Source of the DNA: Anaerolineae bacterium
Lineage (GTDB): Bacteria > Chloroflexota > Anaerolineae > Promineifilales > Promineifilaceae
Direction of reading: 5' to 3'
Length of the DNA: 64,000 bases
Assembly: GCA_023384355.1 (NCBI GenBank)
Contig: JAHDWL010000002.1
Coordinates: 73,857-137,856 of the forward strand
Both the position numbers and the translations under genes were made by a program. This document shows, in pieces, positions 36,581 through 45,523 of the stretch. The notes under the pieces were generated by a model that was not told the DNA's origin, made no database searches, and was given only the letters and a program-made list of their open reading frames with translations. Numbering within the stretch: position 1 is the stretch's first letter; the number at the start of each line of letters is the position of its first letter.

Positions 36581-37660
36581 GTGACTGAGCAGGTAATTAC
36601 AACCATTGAGCAGGTGTCCACCACGTGGCTGACCAGGGTGCTGAGACGCAGCGGCGCGCTGACCCAAGGGGAGGTCGTCGATGTGGCAATCGATTCGACC
36701 GAGCGGATTCTGTCCACGAGTAACCGTATTCGCATAGCCTACTCGGACGATGCCGAAGGCCAGTTGCTGGCACGATTGTTCCTGAAAACGGTTGATGCCG
36801 ATATGGAGGATGAGACCTTTGGTCCATCCGAAGTCAATTACTACACACGGGACTATCTTGACCTGGCCGGCGCGCCGATTCCCCGCTGCTATGATGCACT
36901 GTTTTCCGAAGAAGAGCGGCGTTATCATCTGCTGCTAGATGACCTGTCCGAAACCCACATCGAGGCCAAGCACAGGGAACCGACGCTGGAATATGGACTA
37001 GACCTGGCTGAGGCTTTCGCCTGTCTCCACGCTCACCGCTGGAGGGCACGTCGGTTCGGTGAATTCGGCGATCGCCTGCCGGCCGAAGAACAAATCGCCC
37101 GTTTCGTTGAGGTGGCGCGGCCGGGTGCCGGTCATATCCTTGGCGAGTTTTCGAGCGAATTGAAACCCCATTGGCCGGCGGCAATCGATGAAATTTTGAG
37201 GTTTCATCCAGCGGCGATGATCAACCGCGCGCGCGACGACAACGGCTTCACCTTGATCCATGGTGATCCTAACTGGAACAATATTCTGGTTCCCCGTAAC
37301 GCGGGGAAACCGATCTATCTCATCGATCGCCAGCCGTTCGACTGGAGCCTGACTGTCTGGCTGGGTGCGTATGACCTGGCCTATTCGCTCGTGCTCGATT
37401 GGGATGTCGACGAACGACGGCGGCATGAGACGGCAGTATTGCGTCATTATTACGACCAACTCCTCGCGCGCGGCGTTGCGGATTACAGTTGGGAAAAGCT
37501 GTGGGATGATTATCGATTGTCCGTGGCGATCTGCGTCTATGTGGCTATTGAGTGGTGTCGGGGCGGAATCAACCATGCGTGGACGCATGTCTGGTTGCCG
37601 ATGCTGCAACAGGCACTAACCGCTTGTGATGATCTGAACTGCCGCGAGTTGTGGATGTGA
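36581..37660 (+). CDS. Aminoglycoside phosphotransferase-like (APH fold) kinase
   Basis: A 359-residue protein starting at GTG. The kinase core is visible in LLLDDLSETH (hinge), LIHGDPNWNNIL (catalytic loop HGDxxxxN) and LIDRQPFDW (metal Asp). The N-lobe lysine is probably in LLARLFLKT. These features place it in the broad APH/ChoK/ecdysteroid-kinase-like superfamily that phosphorylates small molecules in the cytoplasm. The true substrate is not predictable, and resistance should not be assumed. It sits alone between an acetyltransferase and the aldolase promoter. Confidence 0.82.
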   Translation: MTEQVITTIEQVSTTWLTRVLRRSGALTQGEVVDVAIDSTERILSTSNRIRIAYSDDAEGQLLARLFLKTVDADMEDETFGPSEVNYYTRDYLDLAGAPIPRCYDALFSEEERRYHLLLDDLSETHIEAKHREPTLEYGLDLAEAFACLHAHRWRARRFGEFGDRLPAEEQIARFVEVARPGAGHILGEFSSELKPHWPAAIDEILRFHPAAMINRARDDNGFTLIHGDPNWNNILVPRNAGKPIYLIDRQPFDWSLTVWLGAYDLAYSLVLDWDVDERRRHETAVLRHYYDQLLARGVADYSWEKLWDDYRLSVAICVYVAIEWCRGGINHAWTHVWLPMLQQALTACDDLNCRELWM

Positions 37661-37686
37661 CATTGATCACCTTAAACAGGTGCTAA

Positions 37687-37716
37687 TTGTCCTGAAACTG
37701 CCCGGTGATGTATGAT
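37687..37716 (+). promoter_or_regulatory. Promoter of aldolase gene
   Basis: TTGTCC (37687-37692), 18-bp spacer, TATGAT (37711-37716); expected leader about 113 nt. Confidence 0.55.
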
Positions 37717-37835
37717 ATCCTTTAATCTGAAATTACAGATTGACCCATCGAAACAATCCGGCCGCGTCCGCATCGTTACCTGTTGCAAACAAGCGGCCGA
37801 CCTGCTATTAAAACTACTCAAAAGGAGATACAAGC

Positions 37836-39248
37836 ATGAAGGCAAATTCAGTTGACGAGCTTATGCGCTATCTGGATGGCGTCGTCAGCGTCGATCGGGA
37901 TATCGTCACCGTTCGCCACGAACCGGCGGTGCGCGAGAAAATTGACGGTCTAATTCAAACGGCCGTTTTTGGCGAAGGCCTAACGCGTGACACAGCCCGC
38001 TGGCTAATATGGGAGATTGCCCAGGACCTCGGCATCTTCCCGTCGTCGATCCACCAGCTCTACATGGCGATCGGCCGCGGCGATGTGCCGACGACGTTCA
38101 CTGTTCCGGCGATGAATATCCGCGCCATGAACTATAATTCGTCGCGCGCTGTCTTCCGCGCCGCCAACAAGTTCAACGTCGGGGCGATGCTGTTCGAGAT
38201 CGCCCGCAGCGAGATCGGTTACACAGGACAGCGCCCGATGGAATACACATGCAGCGTCCTGGCGGCGGCGATTAAGGAGGGGTATCGGGGACCGGTGTTC
38301 ATCCAGGGCGATCACTTCCAGATATCGGCCAGCCGCTACAAGACGGCCCCCGATGCCGAAGTGCAGGCAGTGAAGGACCTGATGGTTGAGGCGGTCGCCG
38401 CCGGGTTCTACAACATCGATATCGACACCTCGACGCTGGTTGACCTCAGCTACCCAACGCTGGACGAGCAGCAGAATGTGAACTACACCCTCTGCGCCCG
38501 ACTGACTGAGTATGTGCGCGAGATCGAGCCGGAAGGGATCAACATCTCCCTCGGCGGCGAGATCGGCGAGGTTGGTCACAAGAATTCGACCGTCGAAGAG
38601 CTTCATGCCTTCATGCAGGGGTATCAACGGGAGTTGGCTGCCGGTTTGCCCGGCATCGCCAAGATCTCCGTCCAGACCGGCACGAGCCATGGCGGTGTTG
38701 TCCTGCCCGACGGCACGCTGGCCCAGGTGAAGGTCGATTTCGACACCCTGCGCGACTTGAGCCGTGTCGCCCGCGATGACTATGGCATGGGCGGTGCGGT
38801 ACAGCATGGGGCGTCGACCCTGCCGCCGAGCGCGTTCAACAAGTTTCCGGAGATCGGCACGGTTGAGATTCATCTGGCGACTAACTTCCAGAACATCGTT
38901 TTCGATTATCTGCCGCAAGAGCTGGTTGACGAGGCCTACGCTTATTTGCGCGAACATCACAAGGATGAGTGGAAGCCTGGCAAAACCGACGAGCAAAGCC
39001 TGTATTCCGCCCGCAAGCGTGCCATTGGCCCGTTCAAGGCTCAGTGGTGGAATATGGATGAAGCCAAGCTGGATGAGATCGGCGGGGTCTTACAGGAGCA
39101 GTTCGAGTTTCTGTTCGATCAGTTGAACGTCAAGGGAACGCGCGATGTGGTCGAGCAGGTGACGACGCGGGTCGTCATCCACCAGCCCAAGCCGGCCGAA
39201 GCGGCCGCTGCTGTGGTCGCCGAGGACGTAAAAGACCTGGCGGACTAG
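37836..39248 (+). CDS. Class II (metal-dependent) ketose-bisphosphate aldolase
   Basis: A 470-residue class II aldolase, probably for fructose-1,6-bisphosphate, cleaving or forming it from dihydroxyacetone phosphate and glyceraldehyde 3-phosphate. The TIM-barrel signatures are altered but readable: VFIQGDHFQIS (Asp-His of the usual TDH), SLGGEIGEVGHKNST (usual GELGxxGG), VQTGTSHGGVVLPDG (metal His) and GGAVQHGASTL (usual HGGSG). The first 70 residues and the Ala-rich last 25 residues extend beyond the common core of about 300-350. GGAG lies 10 nt before the ATG. A class I FBPase at 48509 would act on the same metabolite. Tagatose-bisphosphate specificity cannot be excluded. Confidence 0.82.
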   Translation: MKANSVDELMRYLDGVVSVDRDIVTVRHEPAVREKIDGLIQTAVFGEGLTRDTARWLIWEIAQDLGIFPSSIHQLYMAIGRGDVPTTFTVPAMNIRAMNYNSSRAVFRAANKFNVGAMLFEIARSEIGYTGQRPMEYTCSVLAAAIKEGYRGPVFIQGDHFQISASRYKTAPDAEVQAVKDLMVEAVAAGFYNIDIDTSTLVDLSYPTLDEQQNVNYTLCARLTEYVREIEPEGINISLGGEIGEVGHKNSTVEELHAFMQGYQRELAAGLPGIAKISVQTGTSHGGVVLPDGTLAQVKVDFDTLRDLSRVARDDYGMGGAVQHGASTLPPSAFNKFPEIGTVEIHLATNFQNIVFDYLPQELVDEAYAYLREHHKDEWKPGKTDEQSLYSARKRAIGPFKAQWWNMDEAKLDEIGGVLQEQFEFLFDQLNVKGTRDVVEQVTTRVVIHQPKPAEAAAAVVAEDVKDLAD

Positions 39249-39289
39249 TGGCGCTAACCCCTTTGAGCAGTTTTTGGGTAGTTATTGAA

Positions 39290-39340
39290 GGAAAGATCGG
39301 TGACCGAATGCAGGTCACCGATCTTTCCTCGTTTATATAC
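39290..39340 (+). terminator. Terminator of aldolase gene
   Basis: A perfect 16-bp stem (39290-39305 with 39313-39328, loop GAATGCA) beginning GGAAAGATCGG and followed by TCGTTTATAT. Confidence 0.85.
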
Positions 39341-39347
39341 GTTCCGA

Positions 39348-40517
39348 ATGAATGATAATACGGCCTTTAGCAGGATACGCTTCGGGTGGTGGGTGTCGAT
39401 AATCATGATGACGGTTCTGCTGCCATCGTGTTCCACAGGTGCAAACACGGCGACTCGCACTCCTGAACCGATCATCCCCACACGCACACCACGCCCCGAT
39501 GTTAATCAACCGACCGCCACCCCAGTGCCGCGACCAACAGTCACTCCGATTGTTGAGACGGAGCCAAATGTGCCAACCATAACGTCTGCGGAGACATCAG
39601 CCCTTAACCGCATCGGAATTACCGGCGCGTTGCAGGATGTTGAACCGGCGGCCGCCCTCGGATTACGTGCTGGTCAATACACGTTCTGGCGCGTGTGGCC
39701 CGATGTGCCCGACGTGCCCGGGCTAACGACATGGCAAAACGTGCGCTTCGGTCAGGTTGGGGAAGCGGAGCGTTGGCCGGCCAACGCCGAGGTGGTGGAG
39801 AAGACGCTCGCGGCTCATCCCGGCTCAACCTGGCTGATCGGCAACGAGCCGGACGTCAGATGGCAGGATAACCTGACGGCCGAAGAGTACGCCACCGCCT
39901 ATCATGAACTGTACACGTTCATCAAGGAGCGCGATCCATCAGCCAGAATCGGCGCGGGAGGCATCTCGCTACCCACACCGCTGCGTCTGGCCTATCTTGA
40001 CAAAGTGCTGAAAACCTACCGCGATTCATATGGCGAACTGATGCCGGTCGACCTCTGGTCGATCCATCTGTTTGTCCTGCGCGAGGAAGCTGACAGTTGG
40101 GGCATCGGAATTCCCAAGGGGATGTCCGAAACGGCCGGACAACTCCATGAGATCGAAGACCACGGCGATATCGAGTTGTTCAAGAACTATACGGTCGCTT
40201 TCCGTGACTGGATGGCTGCTAACGGCTATGGCGACAGGCCATTGGCGGTGACGGAGTTCGGCATCCTTTTGCCCGAAGATTACGGCTTTCCACCGGAGTT
40301 CGTGCAGGAGTATCTGGTCGCCACATACGATTATTTGCTCGATGCGACCGGGCCGAACGGGCTGGCGTCCGATGGCGGGCATCTGGTGCAGTACGCGTTC
40401 TGGTACATCTTGCAGGACGACGGCGACTACCAGACAGGCAACCTTTATGATCGGGACCTGAATATCCTGACGCCATTAGGTGAGGCCTTCAAGCAGTATG
40501 TGGCCGATCGGGAATAG
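39348..40517 (+). CDS. Glycoside-hydrolase-like TIM-barrel lipoprotein
   Basis: A 389-residue lipoprotein (lipobox LLPSC, Cys28) with a Thr/Pro-rich tether of about 45 residues. The mature domain has the clan-A glycosidase pattern: TWLIGNEPDVRWQDNLTAEEY (acid/base Glu after Asn) and PLAVTEFGILLPEDYGF (nucleophile Glu) about 140 residues later. VDLWSIHLFVLREEADSWG and GGHLVQYAFWYILQDDGDYQTGNLYD fit substrate-groove strands. I cannot assign a GH family number. The start at 39348 follows the aldolase terminator by a few bases; a TATATA at 39334-39339 hints at a very short leader. Polysaccharide or wall glycan cleavage at the cell surface is inferred. Confidence 0.75.
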   Translation: MNDNTAFSRIRFGWWVSIIMMTVLLPSCSTGANTATRTPEPIIPTRTPRPDVNQPTATPVPRPTVTPIVETEPNVPTITSAETSALNRIGITGALQDVEPAAALGLRAGQYTFWRVWPDVPDVPGLTTWQNVRFGQVGEAERWPANAEVVEKTLAAHPGSTWLIGNEPDVRWQDNLTAEEYATAYHELYTFIKERDPSARIGAGGISLPTPLRLAYLDKVLKTYRDSYGELMPVDLWSIHLFVLREEADSWGIGIPKGMSETAGQLHEIEDHGDIELFKNYTVAFRDWMAANGYGDRPLAVTEFGILLPEDYGFPPEFVQEYLVATYDYLLDATGPNGLASDGGHLVQYAFWYILQDDGDYQTGNLYDRDLNILTPLGEAFKQYVADRE

Positions 40518-40683
40518 ATTCAAACGGCATGTTATGACTTCCGGGCAAAAATAATTTGGTAAATATCGGACGAGTTTCAAGGGGGACCTCCCTGCAACTT
40601 TCATACAACCGAGGCGTATAGCATCACAGAATATCAAAATGAACGTTACACGTTACCTTGAAAAGAACGTTGGAGGTATGAAA

Positions 40684-40929
40684 ATGAGTGAAAAACGATT
40701 GGTTCGTTCCCGTGATGATCGTATGTTGCTTGGCGTGTGTGGCGGCCTGGCGAATTATCTGAACATCGATCCCGTCATTGTTCGTCTGGCGGCCGTCTTG
40801 CTCACGTTGTGGAATGGCGTTGGTATCCTGATCTATCTTGTCCTGGCCGTAATCATGCGGAAGGAAGAAGACGTCACTCCCAAGGCTAACGCCTTCGATG
40901 AAGAGGAGATCGTCATTAAGGGTTCCTAA
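40684..40929 (+). CDS. PspC domain protein
   Basis: An 81-residue protein made almost entirely of a PspC domain: RLVRSRDDRMLLGVCGGLANYLNIDPVIVRLAAVLLTLWNGVGILIYLVLAVIM, with one long hydrophobic segment and an acidic tail. PspC proteins act in envelope stress in enterobacteria; stand-alone copies elsewhere are of unknown role. GGAGG at 40672-40676 is 7 nt from the ATG at 40684, which decides this start over ATGs at 40639 and 40678. No pspA is present. Confidence 0.93.
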   Translation: MSEKRLVRSRDDRMLLGVCGGLANYLNIDPVIVRLAAVLLTLWNGVGILIYLVLAVIMRKEEDVTPKANAFDEEEIVIKGS

Positions 40930-40946
40930 GCGAGCTGCTTACCGGA

Positions 40947-41012
40947 CCACCCGGCGCGAGGTTTTTGCCGGATATATGCCTTACTGGTAGGGCATTAACC
41001 CGCGCCGGGTGG
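40947..41012 (+). ncRNA. Candidate structured RNA element (nested stem-loop)
   Basis: CCACCCGGCGCG (40947-40958) pairs perfectly with CGCGCCGGGTGG (41001-41012). Past one bulged A, GGTT (40960-40963) pairs with AACC (40997-41000). Inside, ATGCCTTA (40976-40983) pairs with TAGGGCAT (40988-40995) around CTGG, with one G-T pair. A TTTTTGCCGGAT bulge remains on one side. No T-run follows, so it is not a plain terminator. It lies 17 bp after pspC. It could be the 3' end of the pspC message, or an independent RNA. Confidence 0.45.
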
Positions 41013-41079
41013 CTTTCCATGGCTTTCCTCTGGCGTAATAACTTACCGTTTCCAATCTCCTGCCGCCAGAGAAGCATAA

Positions 41080-41118
41080 AACAGCCGGTCTCTTATAGGG
41101 ATCGGCTGTTTCTTTATT
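41080..41118 (+). terminator. Intrinsic terminator upstream of lysC promoter
   Basis: AACAGCCGGTC (41080-41090) with GATCGGCTGTT (41100-41110), 11 bp with one G-T pair, followed by TCTTTATT. It ends the pspC-side transcript before the lysC promoter. Confidence 0.7.
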
Positions 41119-41148
41119 CCTCATCCCAACGCGCGCCAAAAAATGCCG

Positions 41149-41176
41149 TTGCCCGACAATACGGCCCGGTTATACT
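41149..41176 (+). promoter_or_regulatory. Promoter of lysC
   Basis: TTGCCC (41149-41154), 16-bp spacer, TATACT (41171-41176). The leader would be about 38 nt, too short for a lysine riboswitch. Confidence 0.65.
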
Positions 41177-41220
41177 TATGGGTCGCTACGCTTCACTGCT
41201 TAGCGTTGAGGACAAGTAAC

Positions 41221-42636
41221 ATGACATTGGTGATGAAGTTTGGCGGAACGTCGGTGGGCAGTGCGGCCGCCATGCGTGAAACGGCCGATCTGATCCTGCA
41301 AGCCCGCGACACATGGGGCGATGTGGCGGTGATTATTTCGGCGATGGGGTCGAAGCCCGTTAAGGTGACTGATTTATTGCTGGAAGGGGCGCATTCCGCC
41401 TTCACCGGCGACAGGGATACGTTTCCACGCCTGGCGAGGCTTTTGCGTGACATTCATTATGAGGCGATCGACGGTTTATTGTCGCCGGAAGGTGAACGAC
41501 AGATCATCCTGGCGGAGATTGAGCGGTTTATCGACCGGTTCGTTTCATTATGTGGAGCGGTCGGAGTGTTGGGCGAGCTGACACCTCGGGCACTCGACAC
41601 GATCAGCGGGATGGGCGAACAGATGAGCGTGCGTATCCTGGCCGCTTACCTGCGTGAGTTGGGGTATGAGTCCGAGGCGATCGACGCCACGGAGTTGATC
41701 CTGACCGACGCCAACTTCCAGAATGCCGCGCCGCAAATAGCGAGCACCCGCAAGCGCGTGCAGGCGCGACTCCTTCCTCTATTGGAAGCAGACGCGATCC
41801 CCGTGATCACTGGTTTCATCGGCGCTACGGCTGACGGCGTGACGACCACGCTCGGCCGCGGCGGGTCTGATTTCAGCGCAGCCATCCTGGGTCAGGCGCT
41901 CGACGCTGATGAGGTCTGGATATGGACTGATGTAGATGGCGTCATGAGCGCCGATCCGCGCCTTGTGCCCGGCGCAATATCTATCCCGACGCTATCATTT
42001 CGGGAAGTTTCGGAGCTGGCCTATTATGGGGCGAAGGTGATCCACGCCAAGACGATGCGACCGTGTGTCGAGGGCGGCATCCCGTTGCGCATCAAGAACA
42101 CCTTTAACCCGACCCACCCGGGAACAGTCATTGAGGAAGATTCACCGCAGCAGAACGGCACGTTGAAAGCAGTGACGGCAATCAATGGCGTCAGCATGAT
42201 CAACGTCGAGGGCAAAGGCATGATCGGCGTGCCGGGCATAGCCGCGCGCACTTTTGGCGCGGTGGCGCGGCTGGATGTGAGCGTCTTGCTGATCACACAG
42301 GCCTCATCGGAGCAATCGATATGTTTCATCGTGCCAGAATCGGCCGCGGCGGCCGTAGTCGCGGGACTTGAGGCTGCCTTCGCTGAGGAGCTGGGGCGGC
42401 ACGACATTGAACGCATCTGGTCGCGTGACAAGATTGCCATCGTCACCATCGTCGGCTCTGGCATTCAAACCACATATGGGATCGCCGGGCGGATTTTCAG
42501 CGCTCTCGGCGAGAATCAGGTTAACGTGATCGCCATTGCCCAGGGATCGACCGAGTTCGGTATCAGCATCGTCGTGGCTGGAGACGATGTGGGTCGGGCT
42601 GTTGAACATGTTCACAACCTGATCGTAGCCAGGTAG
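41221..42636 (+). CDS. lysC: Aspartate kinase
   Basis: A 471-residue monofunctional aspartokinase, first step of the lysine, threonine and methionine pathway. The kinase domain starts VMKFGGTSVGSAAAMRETADLI and shows TLGRGGSDFSAAILG and EVWIWTDVDGVMSADPRLV. Two ACT domains (about 315-471) follow, with GVSMINVEGKGMIGVPGIAARTFGAV and IVTIVGSGIQTTYGIAGRIFSALGENQVNV, predicting feedback inhibition by amino acids. GAGGA precedes the ATG at 41221; an in-frame ATG at 41143 lies upstream of the promoter and is rejected. It ends 16 bp before the SDR gene. Confidence 0.95.
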   Translation: MTLVMKFGGTSVGSAAAMRETADLILQARDTWGDVAVIISAMGSKPVKVTDLLLEGAHSAFTGDRDTFPRLARLLRDIHYEAIDGLLSPEGERQIILAEIERFIDRFVSLCGAVGVLGELTPRALDTISGMGEQMSVRILAAYLRELGYESEAIDATELILTDANFQNAAPQIASTRKRVQARLLPLLEADAIPVITGFIGATADGVTTTLGRGGSDFSAAILGQALDADEVWIWTDVDGVMSADPRLVPGAISIPTLSFREVSELAYYGAKVIHAKTMRPCVEGGIPLRIKNTFNPTHPGTVIEEDSPQQNGTLKAVTAINGVSMINVEGKGMIGVPGIAARTFGAVARLDVSVLLITQASSEQSICFIVPESAAAAVVAGLEAAFAEELGRHDIERIWSRDKIAIVTIVGSGIQTTYGIAGRIFSALGENQVNVIAIAQGSTEFGISIVVAGDDVGRAVEHVHNLIVAR

Positions 42637-42652
42637 AGGAAGAGGGGTGCGT

Positions 42653-43591
42653 ATGTCAGGTAATCGAACATGGAGCGGCCCGGCGGTTATTGGTGCTCTG
42701 GCGGCTGTTGCCGGGATCTTCGGTTGGCGATATTTTCGGAGCGCGACGGCCGATCATGAGCTGCTGCCTCGCGGTCGGGCGCTCATCACCGGCGCGTCAA
42801 GCGGCATCGGTGAAGCTTTTGCGCGCCGGCTGGCGGCGGATGGGTTCGATTTGACCCTTGTTGCGCGGCGCGAGGATCGATTGCGGGCTTTGGCCGTGGA
42901 GTTGTCGGCGGCGTACGGGGTATCTGTTGACGTGTTGAAGGCCGATCTCGCGCGTGATGAGGATATCGCCCGCGTCTCTAAGGTTATTGAGGGAGCGGAC
43001 GATCTCAGCCTGCTCGTCAATAACGCCGGGTTTGGCACTCGCGGCAATTTCTCCGAAGTGCCGCTCAGCCGCCATCTCGACATGATCCGTGTGCACGATA
43101 TCGCCAGCGTCGCCCTGACCTGGGCAGCGTTACCCGGCATGATCGCTCGCGGCGGTGGAGGGATCGTCAATGTGTCTTCCGTCGCGGCTTTCTTTCCATC
43201 CGGGGGCGGAGTGACGTATACAGCAACCAAGGCTTATCTGAATAACTTCTCCGAGGCGTTAGCCGCTGAGCTGCACGGGACCGGCGTGAAAGTGCAGGCC
43301 CTCTGTCCCGGCTTCACCTACAGTGAGTTCCACGAAACGCCGGAGTACGAGGGGTTTGATCGCGGCAAGATCCCGGACGCGTTGTGGATGCCGGCTGAAG
43401 TGGTGGTTGCGGAGTCTCTGGCCGCCCTGAACGGCGATCGAGTGATCATCGTGCCTGGTCGGCAATATAAAGGGATAGTGCTTGCCATCAATAGCCCATT
43501 ACGCGGCACGATTCGCGGCGCGGCGGGAGCCGTTCGCCGTCGATGGCACCAGAGACGCCAGGATTCAATGATAGATTCGCCGGCGAGCTGA
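42653..43591 (+). CDS. Membrane-anchored short-chain dehydrogenase/reductase
   Basis: A 312-residue classical SDR with an N-terminal hydrophobic segment (about 10-27). The NAD(P)-binding motif is LITGASSGIGEAFARRL with VARREDRL (the Arg suggests NADPH), then LVNNAGFG; the catalytic Ser lies in NVSSVAAF and the YxxxK in YTATKAYL. The C-terminal 40 residues are basic. AGAGG is 7 nt before the ATG at 42653; a GTG at 42647 is a less likely start. It follows lysC by 16 bp, but no shared pathway is evident. Lipid-type or hydrophobic substrates are plausible for membrane SDRs. Confidence 0.88.
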   Translation: MSGNRTWSGPAVIGALAAVAGIFGWRYFRSATADHELLPRGRALITGASSGIGEAFARRLAADGFDLTLVARREDRLRALAVELSAAYGVSVDVLKADLARDEDIARVSKVIEGADDLSLLVNNAGFGTRGNFSEVPLSRHLDMIRVHDIASVALTWAALPGMIARGGGGIVNVSSVAAFFPSGGGVTYTATKAYLNNFSEALAAELHGTGVKVQALCPGFTYSEFHETPEYEGFDRGKIPDALWMPAEVVVAESLAALNGDRVIIVPGRQYKGIVLAINSPLRGTIRGAAGAVRRRWHQRRQDSMIDSPAS

Positions 43592-43644
43592 CGGCGCCTC
43601 CGGTTTATTTAGAGGCTTAACACTATAACGCGACGATCGGCGGT

Positions 43645-43672
43645 TTGCTTATTTCTGCCGAATCAATATAAT
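43645..43672 (+). promoter_or_regulatory. Promoter of rpsB operon
   Basis: TTGCTT (43645-43650), 16-bp spacer, TATAAT (43667-43672). Confidence 0.7.
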
Positions 43673-43678
43673 TCTATG

Positions 43679-43900
43679 GATTTTCTGCCGCCGCTTCACC
43701 TTCCCGGTTAGCAAAGGCAATTTAAAAGTTCACACACGCCTGGACTGTAGTGGTTGTGCTCGCACAGGCAACACGCGACCCTCCCAGGTCTCTTGCACAT
43801 GAGACCGCCCCGGAGTCGTCGGCGTTTGCCCCGGCCATGCGAGTTCCGCTTCAGGATGAAGGGCGTGGAAGAAGAAAACAAATAAAAGGAGAATAACCCC
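43679..43900 (+). promoter_or_regulatory. Long structured rpsB leader
   Basis: About 220 nt separate the promoter from rpsB without a convincing gene. Hairpins include GGTCTC/GAGACC (around 43788-43807) and local pairs such as GTGC/GCAC near 43756-43766. No T-run terminator is seen. S2 represses its own operon through the leader in E. coli; the same is inferred, not shown, here. Confidence 0.45.
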
Positions 43901-44818
43901 ATGGCCATTGTTTCAATGAAAGCACTTCTGGAAACGGGTGTGCACTTCGGTCACCGGACTCGTCGCTGGAACCCGAAGATGAAACCTTATATTTTCACCG
44001 AGCGAAACGGGATTCATATCCTGGATTTGCAGCAGACGATCGTGCTCATCGAAGAAGCGTATAACGCCATTCGTGACGTTGTTGCTGAAGGCGGCGACGT
44101 ATTGTTTGTGGGCACGAAACGACAGGCACAGGACACCATCGCCAAGGAAGCGGCCCGCGCCTCGCAGCCTTATGTCAACGATCGCTGGCTGGGCGGCACG
44201 CTGACCAACTGGCGCACCATTCGCCAGCGCATCAACTACCTGCGCGAGTTGGAAGCCCGTCGTGACGCAGGTGAGTTCGATCTGTTGAAGAAGACCGAGC
44301 GCCTGCGCATTGAACGCGAGATCGAAAAGCTGAACTTACGACTGGGTGGTATTCGCGAGCTCCGCGATCTGCCGGCCATGTTGTTCATCGTCGATGTCAG
44401 TCACGAGGAGACGGCCATCCGCGAGGCCAACAGCCTGAACATCCCGATCGTCGGCGTGGTGGATACGAACAGTGATCCTGACGCGATCGACTATGTCATC
44501 CCTTCCAACGATGACGCAATTCGGGCAATTAAGCTTCTTGTGGGCAAGATGGCCGACGCCGCGCTGGAAGGTATCGCCATGCGCAAGGATTCGGTTCAGG
44601 AAGAAGTCACCGACTTCGACCGTTATCGCTATGAATCCTTCGACGGAATGGAAGACGCCGAAGACGAACTGTTGCTCGGTGCATCGACATTGGCCAAACT
44701 GCGCGAGAAAACCCCTGTCGTGAGTGACGACGACGAAGATTTACGGTCGGACATCGCTCTTGATATCACGGAGTTTTCTGTGGATGAAGATGAAGAAGCG
44801 GATGAAGCTTCTGAGTAG
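43901..44818 (+). CDS. rpsB: 30S ribosomal protein S2 with acidic tail
   Basis: A 305-residue uS2, against about 230-260 in most bacteria. The core is standard: [45 protein letters not shown], and [29 protein letters not shown]. The last 70 residues form an extension that becomes strongly acidic ([13 protein letters not shown]... [12 protein letters not shown]). AAAAGGAG precedes the ATG. It heads the conserved rpsB-tsf-pyrH-frr-uppS-cdsA unit, all on the plus strand with short gaps. Confidence 0.97.
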   Translation: MAIVSMKALLETGVHFGHRTRRWNPKMKPYIFTERNGIHILDLQQTIVLIEEAYNAIRDVVAEGGDVLFVGTKRQAQDTIAKEAARASQPYVNDRWLGGTLTNWRTIRQRINYLRELEARRDAGEFDLLKKTERLRIEREIEKLNLRLGGIRELRDLPAMLFIVDVSHEETAIREANSLNIPIVGVVDTNSDPDAIDYVIPSNDDAIRAIKLLVGKMADAALEGIAMRKDSVQEEVTDFDRYRYESFDGMEDAEDELLLGASTLAKLREKTPVVSDDDEDLRSDIALDITEFSVDEDEEADEASE

Positions 44819-44840
44819 AACCTAGGGAGAATCAATCGAA

Positions 44841-45446
44841 ATGGCAATTACGACCGAAATGGTTAAGGAACTGCGCGCGGCTACAGGCGCAGGAGTGCTT
44901 GAGGCCAAGAAGGCGCTGGAGCAGAACGACGGCGACTTCGATAAGGCCGTTGATATGCTGCGCGAAAAGGGCGCGGCCCGGGCCGCCAAACGAGCCGACC
45001 GCACAGCCAGGGAAGGCACCATTGAACTGTATGCACACCCCGGTAACCGCGTGGGGGTGATGCTTGAGCTTAACTGCGAGACGGATTTTGTGGCCCGCAA
45101 CGAGCAGTTCCGTGAGCTTGCCCACGATCTGGCGCTTCATATCGCCGCCGCCTCGCCGCGCTATCTCACCACCGAAGAGGTTCCGGTTGCGGAATTGGAG
45201 CGAGAGGCGTCGGTTTTACGGTCCCAGGCATTGGCCGAAGGCAAACCTGAGGCTATCATAGAGAAGGTAGTGTCCGGGCGCATCACAAAATTTTATGAAG
45301 AGTTTTGTCTGCTGGAGCAGCCCTTTATCAAGGATGAGAAGATAAAGATAAAGGACATGCTGACCGATGCCATCCGCGTGACCGGTGAAAACATCGTCAT
45401 TCGCCGATTTGCTCGTTACGAGTTGGGCGAATCGCTGGAGGATTAG
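44841..45446 (+). CDS. tsf: Elongation factor Ts
   Basis: A 201-residue nucleotide-exchange factor for EF-Tu, the short form found in Thermus, cyanobacteria and Chloroflexota (about 280 in E. coli). The UBA-like N-terminus ATGAGVLEAKKALEQNDGDFDKAVDMLREKGAARAAKRADR and the TDFVARNEQF motif that inserts into EF-Tu (NCETDFVARN) are clear. It lies 22 bp after rpsB, with GGGAG before the ATG. Confidence 0.97.
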   Translation: MAITTEMVKELRAATGAGVLEAKKALEQNDGDFDKAVDMLREKGAARAAKRADRTAREGTIELYAHPGNRVGVMLELNCETDFVARNEQFRELAHDLALHIAAASPRYLTTEEVPVAELEREASVLRSQALAEGKPEAIIEKVVSGRITKFYEEFCLLEQPFIKDEKIKIKDMLTDAIRVTGENIVIRRFARYELGESLED

Positions 45447-45523
45447 CGGATAGTGTAGGGTGCAGGAGCCAACTGCCCCGTAATCAGGGAATCGTGTAAG
45501 AGAGTTTAAGGGACTGAACAAGT

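Noticed and set aside
41143-41220. Longer aspartokinase beginning at 41143
   Set aside because: The promoter (41149-41176) lies inside it, and the family starts at VMKFGG with a good ribosome binding site before 41221.
41177-41220. Lysine riboswitch before lysC
   Set aside because: The leader downstream of the promoter is under 45 nt, far shorter than the known riboswitch.
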